DNA of 60,853 nt. Origin: Leptospirales bacterium (lineage in GTDB: Bacteria > Spirochaetota > Leptospiria > Leptospirales > Leptonemataceae). The notes under the pieces are model-generated. The model saw only the letters and a program-made list of their open reading frames with translations. It did no database searches and was not told the origin of the DNA. Location of the stretch: positions 1 to 60,853 of the forward strand of contig JAIBBM010000025.1 of NCBI GenBank assembly GCA_019694685.1, in the 5' to 3' direction. The position numbers and the translations under genes are program-made. Below are positions 19,801 through 27,110 of the stretch, piece by piece. Numbering within the stretch: the stretch's first letter is position 1; every line of letters begins with the position of its first letter.

Positions 19801-20067
19801 CCAATGCTCGGGGTAGTGGATCCAATTCAGGCGCGTTTCTTTCGCACGGAGCTGCAGGCAGGGGATCGCCTTTATCTCTATACGGACGGTCTTGTTCCGA
19901 CAAAGCAGGATGCCCCAGATCTTAGAATGCATCCCCTTCATAAAGCAATCATCAATAGTGGGAATACGGACCTTGAGTCGCAATTGAAAGAGATTGTGCG
20001 TTCCCTGCGCGCAGGTCAGGCCGGTTTTGCAGATGATGCGACTATTTTAGGAATATCTATCGATTAG
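16813..20067 (+). CDS. Membrane histidine kinase - receiver - PP2C (RsbU/SpoIIE-type) phosphatase fusion
   Basis: 1084 aa. The N-terminal ~240 residues hold seven or eight hydrophobic helices. A periplasmic segment and another helix (~365-385) follow, then a HAMP region (LRLILAGVRDVNAGRY). The HisKA phospho-His is near 476 (FFQNISHELRTPL), and the HATPase domain carries DTGRGI and GTGLGLSL. The receiver has its Asp near 772 (LLLVDLMLPELSG). The C-terminal ~200 residues are a SpoIIE-like PP2C domain (AVGGDLYDF, DICGHGVSAAM, ADDATIL). This puts sensing, phosphorelay and Ser/Thr phosphatase output in one chain; the usual target is an anti-anti-sigma factor, none of which is nearby. Confidence 0.9.
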   Translation: MLLFSYYATSYLSATIFVLALVIYLAFLPAKTRHTRLLLIYFIITATLSVGFLLRSSLFVASVARPASYLIALYTCFSNAALLAFVYSFPRNSYDREARIAVGVFVAMGLVGYLYYVSTTWSLPVRYNDVTLFHEFQTPGSARPMGFWHTASFLWILFVALRKLRRGSHGPSGRLLWERQAARAFTAAIATQFLFTFSYLLYTAQIISFEKFQFVLSGANAIQLFLYSVIYLNYSPQPSTFMAKLVGISLVTVLLILALVYRVTFENHRGAFEAELMRRVELVRSDSSLAEGFGFKNIRTHEGTEDSCGTWPQVNRTFFASDVNDISTYTWQFCVRRGGSSLVLDFPYVLFRQSMHEHMKTLVKIMIGAALLFLVVFPFFFYYGVAFPLRLILAGVRDVNAGRYQTRVDVLTADELGIVARSFNRMVRSIREGRARLEALSANLEAEVVRQTEQLVQASEELRKADRAKTTFFQNISHELRTPLTLIYGPVSDAERRNEPIESDTRRMIFKNTRRLLRLVNQLLDLQRIVAGRMELDLRSIEPGPFIKSICDAFYPYTNARNIALTLDVTAHDLRIAADPDKIERCVYNYLSNAVRFTPAGGAVHVQVAAQGDGVVFRVSDTGRGIASHRLPGLFSRFGHVEINSQGGQAGTGLGLSLVRELISLHGGTVGVESEPGKGSTFSFWLPASSEVLPAAGASAVDIDVEMIPGGDEDVSGTLSAIGPRVIVVEDHADMRAYVTRLLSRSGYDVLAASDGARGWQLLIENSADLLLVDLMLPELSGAELIGRVRGDARLRTLPVVLMTARADAETRKEAHSIGADNFLSKPFDESEILAIVRNLLHLKANETRLQRDLEMARRIQTSLLPAALPALPGARIAAFYQPMDAVGGDLYDFHVYEDGRFGVFIADICGHGVSAAMLASMVKLAFSLFAPECETPAALLQNLNAALVSGSAGSPVTAQYLIVAPDRRSATLASAGHPPPILSRNGETIQMLSSGPMLGVVDPIQARFFRTELQAGDRLYLYTDGLVPTKQDAPDLRMHPLHKAIINSGNTDLESQLKEIVRSLRAGQAGFADDATILGISID

Positions 20068-20141
20068 TCCTGCCCTGAAAGTCCTGGTGCAGTGATGCGA
20101 AAGAACTTGACTGAACTGCTTCCGCGTTCCAGATTTCGATC

Positions 20142-21281
20142 ATGCGCACGGTGATTGCAATCACAACGCTGATTATGGCTTGCGCTCGCCCTTTCCCAAT
20201 GCAAGAGCGAGAGCAAAATTTCCTCAGCGCTCTGCTTCTGTACGCGGGCTTCTCTTCCTGTTCCACACCGGCGTTTTCAGGAATACGCGCAGTGGACACG
20301 CCGGGCAATATGGGCATGGGCGCTGCGATTGCGGTTTCGCGGTGCGTAATCTACATCACTTATCTGGACAACGGCACCGGAAATATCAAACTCGCGAGAT
20401 CCTATGATGGAGGAAATTCGTTTGTTCTCTCCGTGGTCGGACCTACGGGAACCAATCCATCTATCGCCGTGAGCGGCAGCACGGTTCATATAGCCTATTT
20501 CTTTACGGCGGGAGCAGATCTTCGCTATGCGAGGTCTACAGATGGAGGGGAGACATTCACGGCGGTCACTCTTGATTCGGTTGGAAGCGTAGGAGACCAA
20601 TCATCTGTTGCCGTTGCGGGCAGCAATGTTTACATCGCGTACTATGACAGCACCAACATCGACCTCAAGCTCGCGAAGTCCACGGACTCCGGATCTACGT
20701 TCTCCATATCAACTGTTGATTCAGCGGGGAGCGTGGGCCAGCAAACGGCGATTGCGGCAGAGGGTAGCGAAGTCTACATCACTCACTACGAATCAGCGGC
20801 ATTTGACTTGAAGCTTGCGCGTTCCATCGATTCCGGCGCGAATTTTATCAATTCCGTAATCGATTCTGCGGGGAGTGTGGGGCAGTATTCTGCAGTGCTC
20901 AAGGATAGTGGAAACGTGTACGTGAGCTACTATGATTCGGGAGGAGGCGATCTGAAGCTTGGGAAATCCACAAATGCCGGCGCATCTTTCAATGTTTTTT
21001 CGGCAGAAACGGCGAATAACGTTGGGAATTACTCTACAGCGGCTGTGCTCGGGAATACAATTTATGTTGCGCACTATGACGCAACCAACTTCGATTTAAG
21101 GCTTCTGCGTTCTTACGATCAGGGAATGAACTTCACGGCTTCCACAATCGAAACAACAGGCGATGTGGGACAATACGCGTCTGTGGCTGCGGAATCCAAT
21201 AATCTGTATGTGGCTTACTACGATAACACGAACCAGGACCTGCGATTCGCGCGTTCTTCCAATCTGGGTGTGTCTTTCTAG
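20142..21281 (+). CDS. BNR/propeller-like repeat lipoprotein
   Basis: 379 aa. A very short signal ends in a possible lipobox (LIMAC, Cys14). About six to seven repeats of 45-50 residues follow, each with D-S-A-G-S-V-G-Q, an aromatic V-Y-I-x-Y-Y-D-S strand and D-L-K-L-A-x-S-x-D-S-G, as in BNR/Asp-box or WD-like propellers. No sialidase active-site arginine triad can be identified, so an enzyme role is not supported. As in the other repeat lipoprotein at 9986, no Shine-Dalgarno precedes the ATG and a TTGACT lies about 35 bases upstream. Likely surface-exposed binding or structural protein. Confidence 0.7.
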   Translation: MRTVIAITTLIMACARPFPMQEREQNFLSALLLYAGFSSCSTPAFSGIRAVDTPGNMGMGAAIAVSRCVIYITYLDNGTGNIKLARSYDGGNSFVLSVVGPTGTNPSIAVSGSTVHIAYFFTAGADLRYARSTDGGETFTAVTLDSVGSVGDQSSVAVAGSNVYIAYYDSTNIDLKLAKSTDSGSTFSISTVDSAGSVGQQTAIAAEGSEVYITHYESAAFDLKLARSIDSGANFINSVIDSAGSVGQYSAVLKDSGNVYVSYYDSGGGDLKLGKSTNAGASFNVFSAETANNVGNYSTAAVLGNTIYVAHYDATNFDLRLLRSYDQGMNFTASTIETTGDVGQYASVAAESNNLYVAYYDNTNQDLRFARSSNLGVSF

Positions 21282-21408
21282 ATCAGGCGGGGGTCGCGGG
21301 TCTAGGGTTGCATAGAATCTCTCCGCTTGAATCCGTTCCGCCGTGGGGCCACGCCTCCAACACAAGTTGTGAGGCAATCTTGCACCGGCTCTACGTGGAA
21401 CAATAGAG

Positions 21409-22671
21409 TTAGTTTCGCTTTTGCAGCCGCGATGCAAAATTCCCTTCCAGAAATTGAGCCACCGCTGAAGCCATAACCTCATGGCCTCGTTTGTTCAAAT
21501 GCTGATCCCGCGGAAAGGTGAGTGGTTCGCGCGATTTACGAAATGGACTGAGCATACTGAGATACGGGGTCTGATGATTTGACATCCACCGCTCGATCTC
21601 AATGTCGGAGAGTACCCGGCCATCCAGCCATTCTTCATTCATCGAATACCCATATTCACGCATCAGGTTGAATTTTTCCCTGTCATAGCGATCATCCGAC
21701 GGTATGTAAACGACAGCAAAGGCCGATTTGTTCTGCTCCGACTCCTCTTTGATTTTCTGAATCGCTTTTAGCATTGTTTCAAATTTGGGACGCGCGCGCG
21801 CGTCCAGGGTATAGACCTGTGAAAAATACTCCGGTTCAAGTAAACCAAGGATCACTTCTTGTGGATTGCGTCCGTCGACAAGTGAAGGGCCATTTCGTGC
21901 TAGCCATTCGCTTGTTGCTTCATCCCGGATCCCCATCTCCCTGGCGTATTTTCTGACCTCGTTTTGAATCACGAACATCGCGGGATTCAGCGTGAGTGGA
22001 GGGGAAGCCGGTTGTCTTTGTTGAGCAGAATCGCTTTCCTCAAGCAGTGCTTGAGTGCGATCGAGTGTGAGTGCCTGACTCATGAGAAGGTCGTGGTATC
22101 TTTTCTGCAGAAGCGTTCGATATACGAAATTAGTGGTAACAGGAGCGATCCCGTACAATGCACGAATGACCAGTTTCTTTTGCTGATTTTGCTTCATTCT
22201 TCGCAGAAGTAGACTTTCTCCGGATTCGTAGATATCATTCTGATAAAGGCAAACAACTACAATGTCGGGCTGCACTTTGTCTCGAATGGCACGATACAGT
22301 CCCAGTTCATTTCCCGGCGCAAAGCCCGTCATTCCTGCGTTTACGTGTTCCACGCGGAATCGCTGCTGCAGAAGCTTTTCAGATCTGCGAACGAATCCGT
22401 CCTCTTCGCGTACGCCCAGCCCCTGCGTAAAAGAATCACCCAGAAACAGAATTCGCGTCCCGTCTTTTGGTCCGATTTCTCGGTTTCGCAAGCCGAGCGA
22501 ATTCGTACCGAGTGTTGTGCTGGCAGCGGGGAGTACATAATACTGCGTTGACGTATCGAGGAACCATCCGGAAAGAGCATCCATTGCCCGGATAGCCACA
22601 AGAACCAGAACGATCGTCGCCGCGATGAAAACAGCCCGACGTGAGCGTGGCGTTGTATTTTTAGTCTTCAT
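21409..22671 (-). CDS. SGNH/GDSL-like hydrolase with N-terminal membrane anchor
   Basis: 420 aa. One N-terminal hydrophobic helix (~residues 13-33) anchors it, and the rest should be periplasmic. Block I with the nucleophile Ser is RILFLGDSFTQG, an Asn-containing block occurs at MTGFAPGNELG, and the C-terminal D-x-H pair is in RDQHLNKRGHEVM. The architecture matches SGNH proteins that accompany carbamoyltransferase/SxtJ genes, often thought to act on acyl or acetyl groups of surface glycans. Last gene of the operon beginning at 25095. Substrate unknown. Confidence 0.8.
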   Translation of the reverse strand: MKTKNTTPRSRRAVFIAATIVLVLVAIRAMDALSGWFLDTSTQYYVLPAASTTLGTNSLGLRNREIGPKDGTRILFLGDSFTQGLGVREEDGFVRRSEKLLQQRFRVEHVNAGMTGFAPGNELGLYRAIRDKVQPDIVVVCLYQNDIYESGESLLLRRMKQNQQKKLVIRALYGIAPVTTNFVYRTLLQKRYHDLLMSQALTLDRTQALLEESDSAQQRQPASPPLTLNPAMFVIQNEVRKYAREMGIRDEATSEWLARNGPSLVDGRNPQEVILGLLEPEYFSQVYTLDARARPKFETMLKAIQKIKEESEQNKSAFAVVYIPSDDRYDREKFNLMREYGYSMNEEWLDGRVLSDIEIERWMSNHQTPYLSMLSPFRKSREPLTFPRDQHLNKRGHEVMASAVAQFLEGNFASRLQKRN

Positions 22672-22693
22672 TGTATTTTCCTTTCGATCGTCG

Positions 22694-22846
22694 CTAGAAT
22701 AACGCGTATATGAACGGTGAGAGGCCTCCCGCGCCCGTGGCTACTATGCCCAGACCGACCAATAGAACCACGAAGAAGAAGATCGGTAGAATCCAAAATT
22801 TCTTTCTCTCTCTCAAGAAGGCGACAAACTCCATCAGTAGTGTCAT
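22694..22846 (-). CDS. DUF5989-like 50-residue membrane protein
   Basis: A small gene between the SxtJ-like and SGNH genes, encoding a 50-aa product that begins MTLLMEFVAFLRERKKFW and contains a single hydrophobic helix (~18-38), ending SPFIYALF. The start is backed by an AGGAG Shine-Dalgarno eight bases upstream on the minus strand. The pattern (short amphipathic N-terminus with FLRERKKFW, then one membrane helix, then G-G-L-S-P-F-I-Y) matches the DUF5989 family that habitually sits in carbamoyltransferase/SxtJ clusters. It is 22 bp upstream of the hydrolase gene. Function unknown; a small membrane subunit is likely. Confidence 0.8.
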   Translation of the reverse strand: MTLLMEFVAFLRERKKFWILPIFFFVVLLVGLGIVATGAGGLSPFIYALF

Positions 22847-22855
22847 GATCTTCTC

Positions 22856-23266
22856 CTAAAAGTGGTGCTCGTACTTTTGCGGGTCGATATTCAATCCCTG
22901 TGCGCGATTCTCCCAGTAAGTTTCCGCATCTCGGTCCGGGATAGTTTCCAGAAATTTCTTTCCCGCCACCCTGGCAATCAGGCCAATGGGAACTACTGCC
23001 AGAATGTAGGCGATGGACAGTAGCGTTCTTAGAACGATAAACTGCAGGCCGTGCGCAAGCTTCATCCAGATCAAAAACAGCTTGTTGGCCAGAGGTGGGA
23101 TGACAGCGATCGTGAAGCAGGCGATGGAGATAGAACCAAACGTGTGGCTCACTTCACCGGTGCTCCAGTAACGATAGGCGCCAATGCCTCCGGCCATAGT
23201 CGCAATCATAAGGAAGAATCGCATTCCGGGTGATAGTCTGCGGTAGACATGTCGTAAAGCGTTCAA
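22856..23266 (-). CDS. SxtJ-like membrane protein
   Basis: 136 aa with two closely spaced hydrophobic pairs (about residues 15-32 plus 45-60, and 78-100), then a hydrophilic tail with the segment DAETYWENRAQ. Length, topology and the YW tail agree with the SxtJ family, named from the saxitoxin cluster, where it neighbours the carbamoyltransferase. Its start overlaps the carbamoyltransferase stop by four bases. Probably a partner or membrane tether for that enzyme; no biochemical activity is established that I can name. Confidence 0.75.
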   Translation of the reverse strand: MNALRHVYRRLSPGMRFFLMIATMAGGIGAYRYWSTGEVSHTFGSISIACFTIAVIPPLANKLFLIWMKLAHGLQFIVLRTLLSIAYILAVVPIGLIARVAGKKFLETIPDRDAETYWENRAQGLNIDPQKYEHHF

Positions 23267-25095
23267 TCGAGTTCAAACTCCTTTTGCCAATGTGCATCCT
23301 CGGGGAGTTTGTCTTGTTCTTCTTTCAGAAGCACGAAATTCTCGAGGACAAGAACATCCATGCCCGTTCGTAGGAAGCATGTATAGGCCTGCTCTGGTGA
23401 CATGACGATCGGTTCGCCCCGCACGTTGAAAGACGTATTGATGATGACCCCGCATCCGGTCAGCCGTTTGAATTCAGAGATTAGCTCATAGTACTCCGGA
23501 TGATTCTCCGGGGAAACAGTCTGTACGCGAGCAGAGTAGTCCACGTGCGTTACGGCGGGAAGATTAGATCGCATAACGTTCAACTTGTCAATCCCGAACA
23601 AACTCTCCTGTTCCTGAGTCATTTGCCTGCGTATGGATTGTTTGACAGGCGCCACGATCAGCATGTAGTCGGAATCCTTCTCGTGTTCAAAATATTCTGC
23701 AACGTCTTCGCGCAGCACGCTTGGCGCAAAAGGTCGGAAAGATTCCCGGAATTTGATTTTTAGGTTCATGATCGATTGCATTCTCTCGTTTCGCGGATCT
23801 CCGAGTATACTCCGGGCCCCCAGGGCGCGGGGGCCGAACTCCATGCGGCCAACAAACCACCCGACAACTTTTCCGTCCGCGATGTATTTGGCGGCGATGC
23901 GAGCCGCTCCAAAGGTGTCAGGAACTCTCAAGTATTTCGCATTCACGGAATCGAGAAACGTGCGAATATCTGTTCCTTTGAAGCGGGGACCAAGGTAGGA
24001 TCCTTTTTGTATTTTGCCTGCGCGAAATGGGTCGCGATCCTTGCCGAGCACTCGATGCCAGACCACCAGGGCGGCGCCCAGAGCTGACCCTGCATCCCCG
24101 GCTGCCGGTTGAATCCAGATTTCTTTGAATGGGCCTTCGCGTAAAAGCCTTCCGTTTGCAACACAATTGAGGGCGACTCCGCCGGACAAACAAAGGTAGT
24201 CCATCCCTGTTGAAGCGTGAACGTGGCGACCGAGTTTCAAAATACATTCTTCTGTGACCACTTGAACGGAGCGTGCAAGATCCATCTCGCGTCGGGTCAG
24301 CGGGGATTCGGGTTTTCGGGGAGGACCACCGAAGAGACGGTCAAAGCTGGAATTGGTCATTCTGAGCCCTGCCGAATAATCGAAATAATCCATATTCAAT
24401 CGGAAGGAACCGTCTGGCTTTATGTCGATGAGATGATCTCGTATCTTTTGAGCATAAGAAGGTTCCCCGTAGGGTGCCAGTCCCATCAATTTGTATTCTC
24501 CGGAATTTACCTTGAATCCCGCATAGTACGTGAACGCGGAATACAGCATGCCGAGGGAATGCGGAAATTTGATTTCTTGCCGGATTTGTAGCTGGTTTCC
24601 GGACCCTTCTCCCCAGGACGTTGTGGTCCATTCTCCGACGCCGTCGAGGGTCAGGAATGCCGCCTTCTCAAAAGGAGAGGGATAAAAAGCGGCTGCCGCG
24701 TGTGATTCGTGATGCTCGGCAAATAGAATCTGCGCGTCCTTTCGCAGACCCGGTAAGCCACGTCGAATGCTGCGTCCTACGAGTAATTTATGATCGATCC
24801 AGGATGGCATCGCCGCCAGCCACAATCTATATCCGCGGGGGGATGCCTGCAGAATCGATTCAAGGATTCTCTCTAACTTGATAAAGGGCTTATCATAGAA
24901 AGCAACGATGTCGATTTCAGCCTGCGAGATGTTTCCCTCAGACAGTACGTATTCAATTGCGCTTTCCGGGAATCGCGGGTCATGCTTCTTGCGCGTGAAG
25001 CGCTCCTCTTGTGCTGCCGCAATGATATCGCCATCTTGCACCAGCGTTGCGGCCGCGTCGTGATAGTAACAAGAAATTCCGAGTATTCTCGTCAT
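23263..25095 (-). CDS. NodU/CmcH/TobZ-family carbamoyltransferase
   Basis: 610 aa, full length for the family. The N-terminal Kae1-like domain begins MTRILGISCYYHDAAATL and has the metal-binding EHHESHAAAAF. The CLSGGVALNCVANG nucleotide-binding loop lies in the middle, and the C-terminal YrdC-like part includes FVGRMEFGPRALGARSIL. These enzymes make carbamoyl-adenylate from carbamoyl phosphate and ATP and pass the carbamoyl group to a hydroxyl, typically on a sugar. It heads an operon with SxtJ-like, DUF5989-like and SGNH genes, a combination suggesting modification of a surface or secreted glycan. Confidence 0.92.
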   Translation of the reverse strand: MTRILGISCYYHDAAATLVQDGDIIAAAQEERFTRKKHDPRFPESAIEYVLSEGNISQAEIDIVAFYDKPFIKLERILESILQASPRGYRLWLAAMPSWIDHKLLVGRSIRRGLPGLRKDAQILFAEHHESHAAAAFYPSPFEKAAFLTLDGVGEWTTTSWGEGSGNQLQIRQEIKFPHSLGMLYSAFTYYAGFKVNSGEYKLMGLAPYGEPSYAQKIRDHLIDIKPDGSFRLNMDYFDYSAGLRMTNSSFDRLFGGPPRKPESPLTRREMDLARSVQVVTEECILKLGRHVHASTGMDYLCLSGGVALNCVANGRLLREGPFKEIWIQPAAGDAGSALGAALVVWHRVLGKDRDPFRAGKIQKGSYLGPRFKGTDIRTFLDSVNAKYLRVPDTFGAARIAAKYIADGKVVGWFVGRMEFGPRALGARSILGDPRNERMQSIMNLKIKFRESFRPFAPSVLREDVAEYFEHEKDSDYMLIVAPVKQSIRRQMTQEQESLFGIDKLNVMRSNLPAVTHVDYSARVQTVSPENHPEYYELISEFKRLTGCGVIINTSFNVRGEPIVMSPEQAYTCFLRTGMDVLVLENFVLLKEEQDKLPEDAHWQKEFELD

Positions 25096-25239
25096 CGGAT
25101 GAATGAGAATCCTGACTTTATTTTGAAATCCAGTCTTTTTCTTTTCAACGACCAGGACGGAGACAAAAAAAAGATCATGCGTGCGCCGTGCGAAGATGCG
25201 TGAAACTCTTACGAGTTTATAATTTAGACATCTTCTGAG

Positions 25240-26742
25240 TTACTTCTGTGAAGAGCGTTTGAACTCGACCGGTGTTTGTCCGGTTTGAGATTTGAAAGCA
25301 TGGTTAAAGACAGAACGTGATCGAAATCCATTTTCGCGCATCACCGTGTCTATGTCTGCATCGGGATCCACAGTGAATGATCGCTGAGCAGTCTGTATGC
25401 GTAGTCCATTTATATATTCTCTGAAGGACTTTTGAACCACATTGTTCAAAATTTCAGAGAGCTGATAAGCGGGGATATCCAGCGCTCTTGCGAGGTCAGG
25501 AAGGCGGAGTGTAGGATCTCGTAATAGTTGGTCTATTGTAAGAATTTTCTCCATTTTCGTCACGATGGAAGAAACATCCAGACCAGTGATTCTTGATTTC
25601 GCATAACGGCTTTTTTCTGTGCGAAGCATGCGAATTCGATCGGCAAGAATTAGGAAATCGAGCGGAATGAGGAAGATCCAGAAGTAGACAACCGCAGTGG
25701 AGTAAGGAAGATATCCAAATTCGAAAACATATGCTGGAATGCGCGCACCCGCTGCAATGAGCCAGAGCCATGCCGGCAGAGTTGCGGCAGCCCTCAAAGA
25801 AGCGGCAAGAGCACCGATTTCAAGAATCGTGGAAAGGAAAGCAATCGCAGTTGAAATCTGAGCGCTGATGGTCCAGCCACCTGCAGCGAGAACCAGGCCG
25901 CAAATCATTTCAATCCCGGCAATTCGGATGATGATCTGATTTCCTGCAATCGGCCTGCCACAGAAGAATGGAATCATGAGCAGCAGGATGGCTCGCGCGG
26001 CTGGAAAAGCCATGATGCCGATGCGCGAAAGTATCTGCGGTTCTACGGAAGCAAAAAACTGAATTCCGTTTCCCATCATAGCCGCGAGTCCTGCCGCCAG
26101 GAAGAGAAGATAGAGACAATAGAGTGTGAAGGCACTGTTGCGCTCGACAAAAAGCAGGATGCACGCGAGGGAAAGCAGCGCAAGGAATACACCGATCATC
26201 AGTCCGCTGATTGTCGTCCGGGCACGATCACGCTGACGAAATTCTGAACGATCCATGATGGAGGCTGGAAAATTCAGAACTCGATTGGATTCGATGCGCA
26301 GATAGAGATCTGCATTCTCTCTTGATCCCAGCAAAATGCGAAGGGAAGGGTAGAAGCTGCGCACGTCCCATTGCGCGTGCGGGACGGCATAACCTGTTTC
26401 TGTTTTTACCCAAGCCCCTTCAGTCGAACGAAAGAGCTGGGCGTGACTGATCCAGGGTGCGGGTATGCTAACAAAGGCAGTAGCTGGATCTGCGGAAGGG
26501 TTGCGAACACGAAAGTGAATCCAGACCGGCTCGCCCCGCAATCCAAAACGGAATTCCTCACCGGGTCCCTTCCAGTCGTCTTGCTGAGAAACCGAATCGA
26601 TCGAGTCCAGTGGCGATCCAGCGTGTGTTTCCGAAATCGCGGCCAGAGAAAGAAGTGGCATGCCGTCCCCAATGTCTATTGGAGTCTGTGCGCGGATGGG
26701 CGTGACGAACAGGCACAGAATGAGCGTCACTATCCCGCGCAT
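25240..26742 (-). CDS. 7TMR-DISM receptor fused to an AraC-type DNA-binding domain
   Basis: About 500 aa from ATG 26742, chosen because a clean signal peptide follows (MRGIVTLILCLFVTPIRAQ). Residues ~30-170 form a periplasmic DISM-type ligand-binding domain (VWIHFRVRNPS, DLYLRIESNR). Seven hydrophobic helices (~185-385) come next, then an AraC HTH region (LRLPDLARALDIPAYQLSEIL and GFRSRSVFNHAFKSQTGQTPVEF). Thus an extracellular cue is coupled directly to transcription without a kinase. DNA binding from the inner membrane is required by this layout. The promoter should lie in 26743-27110; no operator could be identified. Confidence 0.88.
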   Translation of the reverse strand: MRGIVTLILCLFVTPIRAQTPIDIGDGMPLLSLAAISETHAGSPLDSIDSVSQQDDWKGPGEEFRFGLRGEPVWIHFRVRNPSADPATAFVSIPAPWISHAQLFRSTEGAWVKTETGYAVPHAQWDVRSFYPSLRILLGSRENADLYLRIESNRVLNFPASIMDRSEFRQRDRARTTISGLMIGVFLALLSLACILLFVERNSAFTLYCLYLLFLAAGLAAMMGNGIQFFASVEPQILSRIGIMAFPAARAILLLMIPFFCGRPIAGNQIIIRIAGIEMICGLVLAAGGWTISAQISTAIAFLSTILEIGALAASLRAAATLPAWLWLIAAGARIPAYVFEFGYLPYSTAVVYFWIFLIPLDFLILADRIRMLRTEKSRYAKSRITGLDVSSIVTKMEKILTIDQLLRDPTLRLPDLARALDIPAYQLSEILNNVVQKSFREYINGLRIQTAQRSFTVDPDADIDTVMRENGFRSRSVFNHAFKSQTGQTPVEFKRSSQK

Positions 26743-27110
26743 AAAGCACCATCTTAAGGCGCCGATCCTGGTTTTGCAACTCCCTAACAAATGTGAGATC
26801 GAGTATTAAGTTCCTCTATTTTCCAGATCCGAGCAGAAGCGCGGCTGATCTTTCTTGCGCGCATCCGTTGGTCGCTGGTTTTTTCCTCCGGCCACGCGGG
26901 CTGCTCCCTTCTTTCTCATTCGTTTTGTGTGCAATCAATCCGCGATCCAAGGATTGGGTTTGTCGCTGGGCGTGAACGTGGCTGCGTCCGTATCTTCTGG
27001 CGCGGCATTCCAGGCATGCCCATGCAAAAAGAATCGGAGGATTGCCGGCCCTTGTAGACGGTGTGTGCCGGTTCGACACTTCGAGGAAAACCCAGACAGA
27101 ATAATGTCGC
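26743..27110. other. Intergenic region without a confident gene
   Basis: 368 bp between the AraC-type regulator and the GGDEF-EAL gene. Short frames exist on both strands; one on the minus strand ends in a protein-like tail (about 26935-27010), but none has a convincing start or Shine-Dalgarno. It should contain the promoter of the regulator and the 3' end of the GGDEF-EAL transcript. No strong hairpin with a U-tract was seen. Confidence 0.4.
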
